Positions 12,550 to 21,687 of a stretch of 64,000 bases of DNA are shown here, piece after piece. The stretch comes from Methylobacter sp. BlB1 (GTDB lineage: Bacteria; Pseudomonadota; Gammaproteobacteria; Methylococcales; Methylomonadaceae), in contig NZ_JADMKV010000001.1 of assembly GCF_015476545.1 (NCBI RefSeq), forward strand, positions 124,001 through 188,000, written 5' to 3'. Every line of letters begins with the position of its first letter. The stretch's first letter is position 1. Made by a program: the position numbers and the translations under genes. The notes beneath the pieces were generated by a model. It did no database searches. It was not told the DNA's origin and was given only the letters and a program-made list of their open reading frames with translations.

Positions 12550-14628
12550 ATGGCTATGAACATACGGCAATACACAGACATTAGCAAAAGCACATCGAAT
12601 GATGCCGAAATTCTAGCTAAATTCAGATCGATTTTTTATCAATACATCGAGCCATTGGTGGATGATTGCTGTATGCGGATTGATTTCGAATTCGGGCTGC
12701 AATCAGGAAAAGATCGCGAGAAAACGGATTATAGAAAGCAGTTGGAGCACGTTCAGGCGGTTCGAAGAAAAATAAAGCAAAATTACTTACTTAAGGTGAG
12801 CGATGCTTTCCATTTTACCTCTCAAAAGACGGTAAAAAATCCGGATCAGAAAATAAATATGGCCTCTGCCTCGCTGGCTAGCGATGCTATGGTAGAGGAA
12901 AGTCATGTAGTTGCTTCCATTATCCGCGACTGCGAGCATTCTTTTCAAGGGCAGTTGCATCAGATGAACAGGCAACTCTCAATCAAGATGGGAAAACAAG
13001 TCTTTTCTGACCGTAATAATCCGGCTTCACCGGCAAATCTGGCTCATGCTTTGGCCGAGGTGATTAATCCACTGAAATTAACCACCAAGTTTCGGGTTGC
13101 TGTCTATAAATCATTTGAAGATCATGTGTTTAGCCAGCTAGGCTTTATCTACGGCGAATTGACCAGGCGGCTCGATTCAGAGTGTGAAATAGTCTCATAC
13201 GATGTCAGTGAAATTAGGGAAGCGTCTGAACCTTCTATCGCAAGCAGTGAATCGATAAGCCGAGATTTTCAGATATTACAGAAAAAACTGGATCGGTGGC
13301 GTTCAATGTACACCCCGTCAGCTTATGATTTAATTCCGAAATCCGAAAGTGCAGCCACCTATGAGCATTTTGAAATAATACACGCGCTGGAAATTCTTGG
13401 TCAGCTTTATGCTTTCGAGGATGCTGATCGGGAGATCGGAAGCCCGCTGAAATGGCGAGTCATTAAAAAGCTTGAAGAGCTAAATTTCAGCGGTGATATC
13501 AAGGCATTGGCCAAATGCGATGAAGATATTCTGGATTTAGCGGCTTTGATTTTTGGAGAAATTAACAGTGACGATACGCTGACAAGCACTGTAAAGTCCG
13601 CCTTGCTCCAGTTGGAAATACCTTGGGCTGCGGTTGCATTGGGACAATACAGCGTCTTTACCGGTATAGAGAATCCTGTCAGGCGCTTATTGAATGATTT
13701 GTTTGCTGCCGGGCAATTTTTAAATCCGGCTGATCATAGTGACCGCCTGATTTACGAGCGCATTGTCGACGTCATAAAGCTTATAACCAGAGAAAATGGA
13801 TCTGGGCATGTTCATTGGGCAAATGAGGCAAGCGATTTTGGGCGTTATCTGGAAAAACAAAAGCAGCGGGTTCAGATTCTTGAAGATCGCTCCAGACAGT
13901 TAATGCAAAATAAAGAATCGCTGGAGCTGAGCAAAAAAGTCGTAGCCAAGACTATTGATGACAGCATACAGGGAAAGGAATTGCCGGCAGTCATAGCCGA
14001 CTTTCTGCATGATGTCTGGCAACATGTTTTGCTGGTCGATCACGTGCGTAGAAATGAAGAGCCGGAACTTTGGATAAAATCGGTACGGGCCATGGAAGAG
14101 TTGGTGGTCAGCGTATTGCCTCCGAGAGATGATGATGAAAAAAAACGGATATTAAAATTTTTGCCCGGCATGATCAAAGAACTGAGATACGGACTGGATC
14201 GAATTTCATACGATAAAAACGCACAGTCACGCTTCTTTAAGGATCTTGCGGTACGGCATATCATCCTGATGGATAGTAAAGATAAAAAAAGAGAGCTGGG
14301 TAGTGTTGTTAAAGCCAGTCCGGTTGTGGAACAGGGCGCGAGCATCAAGCCTGAAGTCATCGTGGATGAGTGGAGCGAGCAGGTAAAAGATATACTTGAA
14401 AACAGCTGGGCAGCTTTCGGTTCCGAGTTGGAACGGCAATGGGGCAAGCTGATATGGAAAAGTGCGGAAACGGAAAATATGCTGTTTGTCGGCAAAAATG
14501 GCGCAAAAATGCTTGAAGTTAAAGTCCATGAATTGGCTGAAAAATTTAGACAAGGGCAGGCGGCTATTGTAACCTTGGATGAGAGATCCATCGTAGAACA
14601 AGCGCTTTCCAAATTAGACAGGTTATGA
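12550..14628 (+). CDS. DUF1631 family protein of unknown function
   Basis: A 692-residue, mostly helical, charged protein with no signal peptide or membrane segment, resembling the DUF1631 family. Members have sometimes been labelled thymidine phosphorylase, but no phosphorylase motif is visible. The ATG at 12550 is preferred because GGAAG lies just upstream; an in-frame start at 12514 is possible. Coiled-coil-like stretches rich in Glu and Lys occur around residues 440-480. The position between ampD and nadC matches Pseudomonas, so it is a conserved resident of the locus. Its stop overlaps the nadC start (ATGA), suggesting coupling. The role is unknown. Confidence 0.8.
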   Translation: MAMNIRQYTDISKSTSNDAEILAKFRSIFYQYIEPLVDDCCMRIDFEFGLQSGKDREKTDYRKQLEHVQAVRRKIKQNYLLKVSDAFHFTSQKTVKNPDQKINMASASLASDAMVEESHVVASIIRDCEHSFQGQLHQMNRQLSIKMGKQVFSDRNNPASPANLAHALAEVINPLKLTTKFRVAVYKSFEDHVFSQLGFIYGELTRRLDSECEIVSYDVSEIREASEPSIASSESISRDFQILQKKLDRWRSMYTPSAYDLIPKSESAATYEHFEIIHALEILGQLYAFEDADREIGSPLKWRVIKKLEELNFSGDIKALAKCDEDILDLAALIFGEINSDDTLTSTVKSALLQLEIPWAAVALGQYSVFTGIENPVRRLLNDLFAAGQFLNPADHSDRLIYERIVDVIKLITRENGSGHVHWANEASDFGRYLEKQKQRVQILEDRSRQLMQNKESLELSKKVVAKTIDDSIQGKELPAVIADFLHDVWQHVLLVDHVRRNEEPELWIKSVRAMEELVVSVLPPRDDDEKKRILKFLPGMIKELRYGLDRISYDKNAQSRFFKDLAVRHIILMDSKDKKRELGSVVKASPVVEQGASIKPEVIVDEWSEQVKDILENSWAAFGSELERQWGKLIWKSAETENMLFVGKNGAKMLEVKVHELAEKFRQGQAAIVTLDERSIVEQALSKLDRL

Positions 14629-15464
14629 CAGAACAATCAAAAATCGCAGAAGTAAAACCTTTTCTTGATGAAGATATCGGTTCGGGCGATATTACAGCGG
14701 AAATCATTCCCGAAACAACGCATGCAGAAGCCGAGGTCATTACCCGTGAGGCCATGGTGCTCTGCGGCCGTGCCTGGTTTGATGCGGTATTCAAGGCATT
14801 AAATCCCGGCGTCAACATTGATTGGCTAGTGAGTGAAGGCGATAAGGTCGATAAAGACACGCTCCTTTGCAGGCTCAGCGGTCCGGCCAGAAGCCTGTTA
14901 ACGGGAGAACGTACCGCGTTGAATTTATTGCAGACTTTGTCAGCTACGGCAACAGTCGCCAAGCAATACGCGGAAGCTGTCGCCGGCACCGGCTGTAAAG
15001 TGCTGGACACCCGCAAGACCATGCCAGGACTCAGGAATGCACAGAAATACGCGGTTGCCTGTGGCGGCTGCCATAATCATAGAATTGGGCTGTATGACGG
15101 CGTATTGATCAAGGAAAATCATATTATGGCGGCAGGCTCCATAGCCAAGGCTGTTCAGAGCGCGCGTGCCAAAACATCGGTTCCTGTCGAAGTGGAAGTT
15201 GAATCCATGCAGGAGCTGGAAGAGGCTATCGCGGCCAAGCCCGATCGCATTATGTTGGACAATTTTACCCTCGAAGACATGCGGGCAGCGGTAGCGCTGA
15301 ATGCCGGGGCTATAGAGCTGGAAGCGTCGGGTAATATCGGCCTTGACAATATACGCACGATTGCCGAAACGGGAGTCGATTATATTTCCATCGGCGCGTT
15401 GACTAAAAATGTCCGCGCCGTTGACTTGTCGATGCGCATTAAACTGGTAGCCGGCAATGATTGA
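14625..15464 (+). CDS. nadC: Nicotinate-nucleotide pyrophosphorylase (carboxylating)
   Basis: NadC converts quinolinate and phosphoribosyl pyrophosphate to nicotinate mononucleotide in de novo NAD synthesis. The 279-residue protein shows the family signatures LLTGERTALNLLQTLSATAT, DTRKTMPGLR, CGGCHNHRIGLYDGVLIKENH, EVEVESMQE and the C-terminal GVDYISIGALTK. It begins inside the stop of the DUF1631 gene, and its own 3' end overlaps the flavin-reductase gene by 8 bases, giving a three-gene unit. nadA and nadB are not in the window. Confidence 0.96.
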   Translation: MTEQSKIAEVKPFLDEDIGSGDITAEIIPETTHAEAEVITREAMVLCGRAWFDAVFKALNPGVNIDWLVSEGDKVDKDTLLCRLSGPARSLLTGERTALNLLQTLSATATVAKQYAEAVAGTGCKVLDTRKTMPGLRNAQKYAVACGGCHNHRIGLYDGVLIKENHIMAAGSIAKAVQSARAKTSVPVEVEVESMQELEEAIAAKPDRIMLDNFTLEDMRAAVALNAGAIELEASGNIGLDNIRTIAETGVDYISIGALTKNVRAVDLSMRIKLVAGND

Positions 15465-15951
15465 AGATCCTGACAAGCTGTTCAAGCAAATCAGTCATGG
15501 CATCTATGTCATAGGCGTCAGTGACGGAATACATCAAAACGCCTTTACGGCGGCTTGGGTTATGCAGGTTTCTTTTGATCCGCTGCTGCTGGCGTTGAGC
15601 ATTAATCCCCAGCATTATTCCTATAAGCTGCTGCAGGCGGGCGGCATCTGTACCGTCAATGTTCTGGGGCAGGATCAGCAGGCCATTGCCGAGCATTTCG
15701 GCCGCTCCGGCCTCAAAGACAAGATGGCCGGTTATCAGTGGCTGACAGGCAAAACCGGAGCGCCGATATTATCCGAAAGCCTTGCTTATTTTGACTGCGA
15801 AGTCAGTCATTATACTGAGGCGGGCGATCACAAAATCGCGGTCTGCAGAGTCGTTGGCGGAGCGGCGCTGAATCAAGGCCAGCCGCTGTTATATGTCCAG
15901 ACCGGCGATATGGACGGCAGCAGCGAGCTTTATGCGGAAAGCGCTGAATAA
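15457..15951 (+). CDS. Flavin reductase-like FMN-binding split-barrel protein
   Basis: A 164-residue protein of the flavin-reductase-like split-barrel family, which bind FMN and often supply reduced flavin to a partner. The N-terminal part (SHGIYVIGVSDG, then AFTAAWVMQVSFDPLLLALSI) and the later GGICTVNVLGQDQ fit the family. No partner monooxygenase is adjacent, so substrate and role are unknown. It overlaps nadC by 8 bases and is probably translated from the same mRNA. It converges on dolP; the 91-bp gap has no clear terminator. Confidence 0.8.
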   Translation: MIEDPDKLFKQISHGIYVIGVSDGIHQNAFTAAWVMQVSFDPLLLALSINPQHYSYKLLQAGGICTVNVLGQDQQAIAEHFGRSGLKDKMAGYQWLTGKTGAPILSESLAYFDCEVSHYTEAGDHKIAVCRVVGGAALNQGQPLLYVQTGDMDGSSELYAESAE

Positions 15952-16042
15952 AAGTTGTAAGGCAGATCAGTGACAGGACTACGCCGAGCGGCTAATTTTG
16001 TGGTATTGGTCCAGCGCCGCGTTAAAGCCGATGGCAATCGCC

Positions 16043-16603
16043 TCAGTCAATATATTCATATTTTGTGACGATTTTTCTGACGCCAGCGGTCTGCCGGGCC
16101 GCTTCTGTGGCTGCCGCGCCTTCATTCTTGTGCACCAGCCCCATCAGGTAAACTACACCGTTTTCGGTGACTACTTTGACTTCTGTGCCGTTGAATCCGG
16201 GTATCGTATTAATGGAAGCCAGTGCTGCTTTCAAGTTTGCGGTAATTATCGCATCATTAGCGCGTGCTTGCTCTGAACTGGGCTTGGCAAGCAGTACGGC
16301 ATTGTGTATCTGTTTTATGTTAGGAATGGTTCGGACTATGGCAATGATTTTATTGCGCAAGCCCGCGCTAGGGGCTTCACCCGTAACCAGGGCTATGCCA
16401 TTGTAAGCTGTGACATTTACGTGGCTTTTCTCTTCTATTTCTTCATCGGCTCTTAATGCTTGGGATGCATTGGCTTCTATGGATTGATCCATCAATACGA
16501 TATCGCCGTGGCGGCGTTCATTGATTGGTTTGCCGGTTGTCGCGCAACCGTTCACGGACAGGCCGATAACGAGCAGCAGAGATAGCAACAGATGATTTTT
16601 CAT
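16043..16603 (-). CDS. dolP: BON-domain outer-membrane lipoprotein (DolP/YraP-like)
   Basis: DolP is an outer-membrane lipoprotein that supports envelope integrity and, in E. coli, localises to division sites. The 186-residue product has a signal peptide ending in a lipobox (SVNGC, Cys20). Two BON domains follow, at about 40-105 and 112-183, with VNVTAYNGIALVTGEAP and VKVVTENGVVYLMGLV as the characteristic strands. It is the last gene of the minus-strand block lpoA-yraN-diaA-dolP, exactly as in E. coli, only 3 bases after diaA. Confidence 0.9.
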   Translation of the reverse strand: MKNHLLLSLLLVIGLSVNGCATTGKPINERRHGDIVLMDQSIEANASQALRADEEIEEKSHVNVTAYNGIALVTGEAPSAGLRNKIIAIVRTIPNIKQIHNAVLLAKPSSEQARANDAIITANLKAALASINTIPGFNGTEVKVVTENGVVYLMGLVHKNEGAAATEAARQTAGVRKIVTKYEYID

Positions 16604-16606
16604 GGA

Positions 16607-17559
<953 letters not shown>

Positions 17560-17570
<11 letters not shown>

Positions 17571-19464
17571 GCTCGTCCATCGGCAACAATGCCTGCGTGG
17601 GCTGATTTTCATGCGTGGGAGATATATTGATAGTGTCGATCAGTTCAGGCCGTCCATCCATGAATTTGGCGCAAGCCAGTTCGCGTTTAATGCGCCCGTC
17701 AGGCATCAGTGACAAGATTCCGGTGGCTCCGGAGTAGGGGGCGATGTCGAGCTTATCCAGTTGGTCGATCAGGCCATAGGCATCGATACCCATGGCGATC
17801 AGGCGCAAATAAGGACTGGTAAATTGTCTCCAGATGTCTTGCAGAGCGCTCATGCTGAGGCCGTCCTGGCTGGAGCCGAGCAGCCAGGGCGTATCGCAAA
17901 ATGTTATCTTGTTGAGGTCCTGGTCCAGCGCCGGATCGGGCTGGCCACTGTAGACAGCCGGCAACGCGTAAATGGGCAGATTACCGGCTTGATAGTATTG
18001 CAATTGCGGATTGATCAGGCGCGCTTCGCCAGTGTAAGCGCTTAGCAGGAGTGTATCGGCATCCTGCCGTTGCCTGGGAGTATAGGTCAATGAGGGCACC
18101 AATTGGCTAATTTTATGATAGCGGCCCTCGCTTTCATCGATATTTAGCAGCTTTTTGATGGCTGGGGAAAAGTCGGTGGACTTTGGATTATAGCTTTGCA
18201 ACTCAAGAATTGAGCCGCCGACTCCCTGCCAGTTTTCTGTGAAAAAATTGGCTATGCGTTTGCCCTGATCGTTTTCCGGAATCAGCAATAAGGCTTTTTG
18301 GTGGCCGTCCAGCCAGGCCTTATGGGAAATCTGTTCAACGTCATCCATCGGGCTGAGGCCGAACTGGTAGAGATTGTGTTTCAGCAGTCCCGGAATGTGG
18401 TTTAAAGCCAGTACGGGAACGTCAAATGCAACAGAGTCCGCAAGGCTTTGAATGTGTTCTTTATTTAGCGGGCCGACAATGAATTCCGCTCCGTCAGTGA
18501 CCGCCTGATTATATAAGTCGGCTGGGGTTGACTGTTCAGTATCGTAAAAGCGGACAGTGGGTTTTGAGCCATTGCTGTCCTGGCGAGCGTAGGCGGCCAT
18601 AAAACCGGCGCGTATGGCCTTGGCGGCTTGAGCGAAAGGGCCTGATTCGGGAAGTAAAACGGCGATCGATAGGGACTGTCTGTCTGCGTTTTCGGCCCTG
18701 TTTTTCAGTAAGTAAGAGTTGGCCGGATGTCCTGGAAAAATTTCGCGCCATTTTGCCAATCCGGCATCAAAAGCGGCTGGGTCTTGCTCCTTTAGTTTTA
18801 ATACGCTGGCCAAGGATAGCCATCCGGCCAGTTCATCCTTTGCCTCATGCGATTGCGCCTGCAAGGCGGGTTCTGGCATTAGGCTTAATGTTTCAAGAAT
18901 GACTGCATGGTTGTCGTCGCGCTCATCAGGCGGGTTTAATAACTTGCTCAACTCGATTCTGGATCTGACGCTATCCAGCAGGCGGCCGGTTAATGAAAAC
19001 GCAAAGGCCTGTGATTGAAAATATTTGATTCTATTTTCCGGACTTAGCTGCTGGGCTTGAATTAACTCCAGTCTGCCGAGGGCCTGTTCGGCCTCACCGA
19101 CATTGAGCGCAATCTGGGCATAAATCAGATTCAGCTGGCCGCGTTGCTGGACAGACAAGGCGGCAGGATCAAGGTCATCGGCGAGTTTTTGCGCTGTATC
19201 ATGATTGCCGGCTTGAATCAGGGCGTCAATAGCCTGCAGTTGGTGCTGGCTTTGTTCGGGAGACAGTTCGCTGGCAGGTTGCTGGTATAATGGCGGTGCC
19301 GGTTCGGTTAGGGGGGCTTGCATGACAGGGGTAGTCTGCCCTTGAGGCTGGACATTATTGTCAGGCAGCATGGCGCAGCCGGAAAAAAGCCATAAGACCG
19401 GAAGCGAGACATAGAGTAATAGCGGCTTATACCTTGGCCGTATCTTAAAATCAGAAGTTTTCAA
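17560..19464 (-). CDS. lpoA: LpoA, lipoprotein activator of penicillin-binding protein 1A
   Basis: LpoA is an outer-membrane lipoprotein that reaches through the periplasm to stimulate the transpeptidase PBP1A. The 634-residue product has a signal peptide with lipobox LFSGC (Cys30), a helical N-terminal TPR-like half (about 80-260) and a C-terminal periplasmic-binding-protein-like domain (from about 270, LSIAVLLPESGPF). This is the two-domain layout and length of E. coli LpoA. It is divergent from rsmI with only 13 bases between the two starts, as in yraL/yraM of E. coli. Confidence 0.92.
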
Positions 19465-19477
19465 GTGAGAAAGTCCA

Positions 19478-20323
19478 ATGTCAAGTCAATGCGGCAAATT
19501 ATATGTTGTTGCTACGCCAATAGGTAATTTAGCAGATATTACCTTTAGAGCGGTGGAAATATTAAAACAGGTTGATTTAATTGCCGCGGAAGACACCCGG
19601 CACGTCAAAATGCTGTTACAGCATTATGGCGTCAGCAATAAAGTGGTGTCACTGCATCAGCACAATGAGGATACGGCTTCGGCCGGTCTGCTGGAAAAAA
19701 TGAGACAGGGTCAATCAATCGCGCTGGTTTCAGATGCCGGTACGCCGCTGCTAAGCGATCCGGGTATGCCGTTGGTGCGCATGGTGAAAGACGCGGGGCT
19801 GGAAGTGTCGCCGGTGCCGGGCGCTTGCGCATTGATCGCCGCATTGTCGGCGGCAGGACTGCCGGTTACGAAATTTTCTTTCGAAGGCTTTTTGCCCAGA
19901 ACTTCATCGGCGCGGCAGGCGTTTTTTCATGAAAAACTGATGTGCCCGACCACCTGGGTATTTTATGAGTCCAGCCATCGGATTCTGGCCTCGTTAAAAG
20001 ACATGGCAGAAGTATTGCCGTTGGATCGTCAGATCGTCATTGCCAGAGAATTGACCAAACTGCATGAAACCATTGTAAAGACTCATTTGGGCAAGGCGTT
20101 GGAGTTGGTCGAGAACGACGAAAATATGAGAAAGGGCGAGTTCGTTGTCATTGTCGATGGTGCGGTCGTGGATAAAAAAGAACAGATTATTACCCCAGAG
20201 CAGCAGAAACTGCTGGCTGTGTTATTGCGGGAATGCTCTATTAAAACCGCCGTCGCGATGGCTGTGGAAATCACCGGCGTTAGAAAAAAATTGCTATACC
20301 AGGCCGCGCTGGATATGCAATAA
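19478..20323 (+). CDS. rsmI: 16S rRNA (cytidine-2'-O)-methyltransferase RsmI
   Basis: RsmI methylates the 2'-O of C1402 in 16S rRNA using S-adenosylmethionine. The 281-residue tetrapyrrole-methylase-fold protein shows YVVATPIGNLADIT near the start, AEDTRHVKMLL, VSDAGTPLLSDPG and PGACALIAALSAAGLP, all characteristic of RsmI. It is divergent from lpoA, the standard pairing. The start of the upstream copy of a 76-bp duplication coincides with the last bases of this gene, so the gene's 3' end formed one unit of that repeat. Confidence 0.95.
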   Translation: MSSQCGKLYVVATPIGNLADITFRAVEILKQVDLIAAEDTRHVKMLLQHYGVSNKVVSLHQHNEDTASAGLLEKMRQGQSIALVSDAGTPLLSDPGMPLVRMVKDAGLEVSPVPGACALIAALSAAGLPVTKFSFEGFLPRTSSARQAFFHEKLMCPTTWVFYESSHRILASLKDMAEVLPLDRQIVIARELTKLHETIVKTHLGKALELVENDENMRKGEFVVIVDGAVVDKKEQIITPEQQKLLAVLLRECSIKTAVAMAVEITGVRKKLLYQAALDMQ

Positions 20324-20470
20324 GTAAAAACGCTTAGTTTATCCGTTAATGGTATTCGTCAAGGTACTGGTTGAATAAGTGTGACAGATTAAGCAATACG
20401 TAAAAGCACTTAGGTTATCCGTTAATATCATTCGTCGAGGCAGTCAGTGAACAAGTGTGGTAAACTATGC
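20319..20470 (+). repeat. Imperfect 76-bp tandem duplication upstream of rnpB
   Basis: Two consecutive 76-bp units, 20319-20394 and 20395-20470, align from end to end without gaps. Shared blocks include TTATCCGTTAAT, ATTCGTC and AAGTGTG. The first unit begins at the rsmI stop codon, and the second ends four bases before the RNase P RNA. The second unit contains GTGTGGTAAACTATG, where TAAACT could be the -10 of the rnpB promoter; the first unit has GTGTGACAGATTAAG instead. The pattern suggests a duplicated promoter segment whose upstream copy has drifted. Confidence 0.75.
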
Positions 20471-20473
20471 ATT

Positions 20474-20823
20474 GAAAGAGTCGGCTGAACAGTCGCTGTT
20501 TTATCGCAAGATAAAATGGAGGAAAGTCCGGGCTCCATTGGGCAGGGTGCCAGGTAACGCCTGGGGGGCGCGAGCCTACGGAAAGTGCCGCAGAAAATAT
20601 ACCGCCAGCCTTCGTGGCTGGTAAGGGTGAAAAGGTGCGGTAAGAGCGCACCGCGCAACTGGTAACAGGAGCGGCAGGGTAAACCCCACCCGGAGCAAGA
20701 TCAAATAGAGGAACAGACGCGTGGCCCGCGCGGTTCCTGGGTAGATTGCTTGAGCTGCAAGGTGACTTGCAGCCCAGATGAATGGCTGTTCTAGACAGAA
20801 CCCGGCTTACAGGCTGACTCTTT
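20474..20823 (+). ncRNA. rnpB: RNase P RNA (bacterial type A)
   Basis: The catalytic RNA that removes 5' leaders from tRNA precursors. Highly conserved blocks match E. coli M1 RNA: GAGGAAAGTCCGGGCTCC, GGCAGGGTGCCAGGTAACGC, GGTAAGGGTGAAAAGGTGCG, CACCCGGAGCAAGATCAAAT, GGGTAGATTGCTTGAG and AGACAGAACCCGGCTTAC. The 5' AAAGAGTC pairs with the 3' GACTCTTT to close helix P1, which sets the ends to within a few bases. A T-rich tail (TTTCTTTTGTTT) follows P1 and probably ends transcription. Its position between rsmI and the mra cluster is common in gammaproteobacteria. Confidence 0.96.
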
Positions 20824-21117
20824 CTTTTGTTTAAGCCTCAAATTTTCGAGAGGTTGAATTCATAAACATTTTTGAAGTTGAAGTTGTATGAAAATGTTCG
20901 GTAAATATTGCCGCAGTTCCTTCCCATTTCTTCCTGCTATCACCGATAAAGCCTGCCGAGCTTAAGGTGTCTTACGTTTAAAGTATTACTACCATAATAT
21001 CAATTAACTTTCTGATAAAGCATAAGATTTATTTGAAGGTATTTTATGCGTTTCAACCTGACATTCAAGGTTACGTAAGTCATTGTCAAAAAAGAAAGAT
21101 TATTAATGAAATCCTCC
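20824..21117. other. Intergenic stretch between rnpB and the mra promoter
   Basis: About 290 bp without a recognised gene. It holds an 8-bp inverted repeat AACATTTT / AAAATGTT (20865-20872 and 20891-20898) with an 18-base loop. A 10-codon frame, MRFNLTFKVT, starts near 21046 behind GAAGG. Neither is supported well enough to call a feature. Confidence 0.5.
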
Positions 21118-21146
21118 TTGACTCAAGCTGGTTTGAAAACTATAGT
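21118..21146 (+). promoter_or_regulatory. Sigma-70-type promoter of the dcw cluster
   Basis: TTGACT (21118-21123), a 17-base spacer and TATAGT (21141-21146) make a strong promoter. Predicted transcription start near 21153 places the MraZ repeats immediately downstream. It would drive mraZ-rsmH-ftsL-ftsI and onward, corresponding to the Pmra promoter known from E. coli. Confidence 0.75.
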
Positions 21147-21155
21147 GAATTATAG

Positions 21156-21190
21156 TGGTGAAAAGTGGAAAAAAATGGTTTTTTTGGGAA
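21156..21190 (+). promoter_or_regulatory. MraZ-box operator: four TGG repeats at 10-bp spacing
   Basis: TGGTG (21156), TGGAA (21166), TGGTT (21176) and TGGGA (21185) recur one helical turn apart, separated by A- or T-tracts. MraZ of E. coli and other bacteria binds direct TGGGN-type repeats spaced by about 5 bases upstream of its own gene. The site sits between the predicted transcription start and the mraZ start codon, so autorepression of the dcw operon is the natural reading. Confidence 0.75.
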
Positions 21191-21203
21191 TTCGAGGTAA
21201 ATC

Positions 21204-21671
21204 TTGTTTCGAGGTATCAGCTCAATCACGCTTGATGATAAAGGGCGTCTTGCCATTCCAACACGCTATCGTGAGGAATTGCAGGAGTGCTGCGATCGTC
21301 AGATGGTTGTGACAGTTGCCGTGGATGAGCGATGTGTCGGAGAACACGGCTGTTTATGGCTGTATCCACTGCCTGAATGGGAAAAGCTCGAACAAACGAT
21401 CAGTAAATTGCCTACCTTGAATAAAATGGCCGGCAAGTTAAGACGTTTCGTTATTGGCAATGCTTCCGAGTGCGATATGGACGGGCAAGGGAGGTTGTTG
21501 TTGCCGGAAAAACTCAGGACGTATGCGCGCATGGACAAGAAAATTGTTTTAGTTGGCCAGCTTAATAAGTTTGAAATCTGGAACGAAGAGGCATGGACGG
21601 CAAAAGAAAATGAATGGCTCAATGGCGATGATGACGAAGGGTTGGAAGATCTAGGGTCATTATCCTTTTAA
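21204..21671 (+). CDS. mraZ: Transcriptional regulator MraZ
   Basis: MraZ is a ring-forming SpoVT/AbrB-like DNA-binding protein that represses the dcw operon. The 155-residue product holds two copies of the domain: FRGISSITLDDKGRLAIPTR at the start and ASECDMDGQGRLLLPEKLR in the second half. Both carry the DxxGR signature that contacts DNA. Translation appears to start at TTG 21204, preceded by TCGAGGTAAATC; an upstream in-frame ATG is absent. A MraZ-box array lies 15-50 bases before the start, so autoregulation is likely. Confidence 0.94.
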   Translation: MFRGISSITLDDKGRLAIPTRYREELQECCDRQMVVTVAVDERCVGEHGCLWLYPLPEWEKLEQTISKLPTLNKMAGKLRRFVIGNASECDMDGQGRLLLPEKLRTYARMDKKIVLVGQLNKFEIWNEEAWTAKENEWLNGDDDEGLEDLGSLSF

Positions 21672-21687
21672 GACGGGAGATTTGTTA

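Noticed and set aside
20415-20658. Minus-strand frames of about 77 codons across the rnpB region
   Set aside because: They overlap the highly conserved RNase P RNA and have no protein family features.
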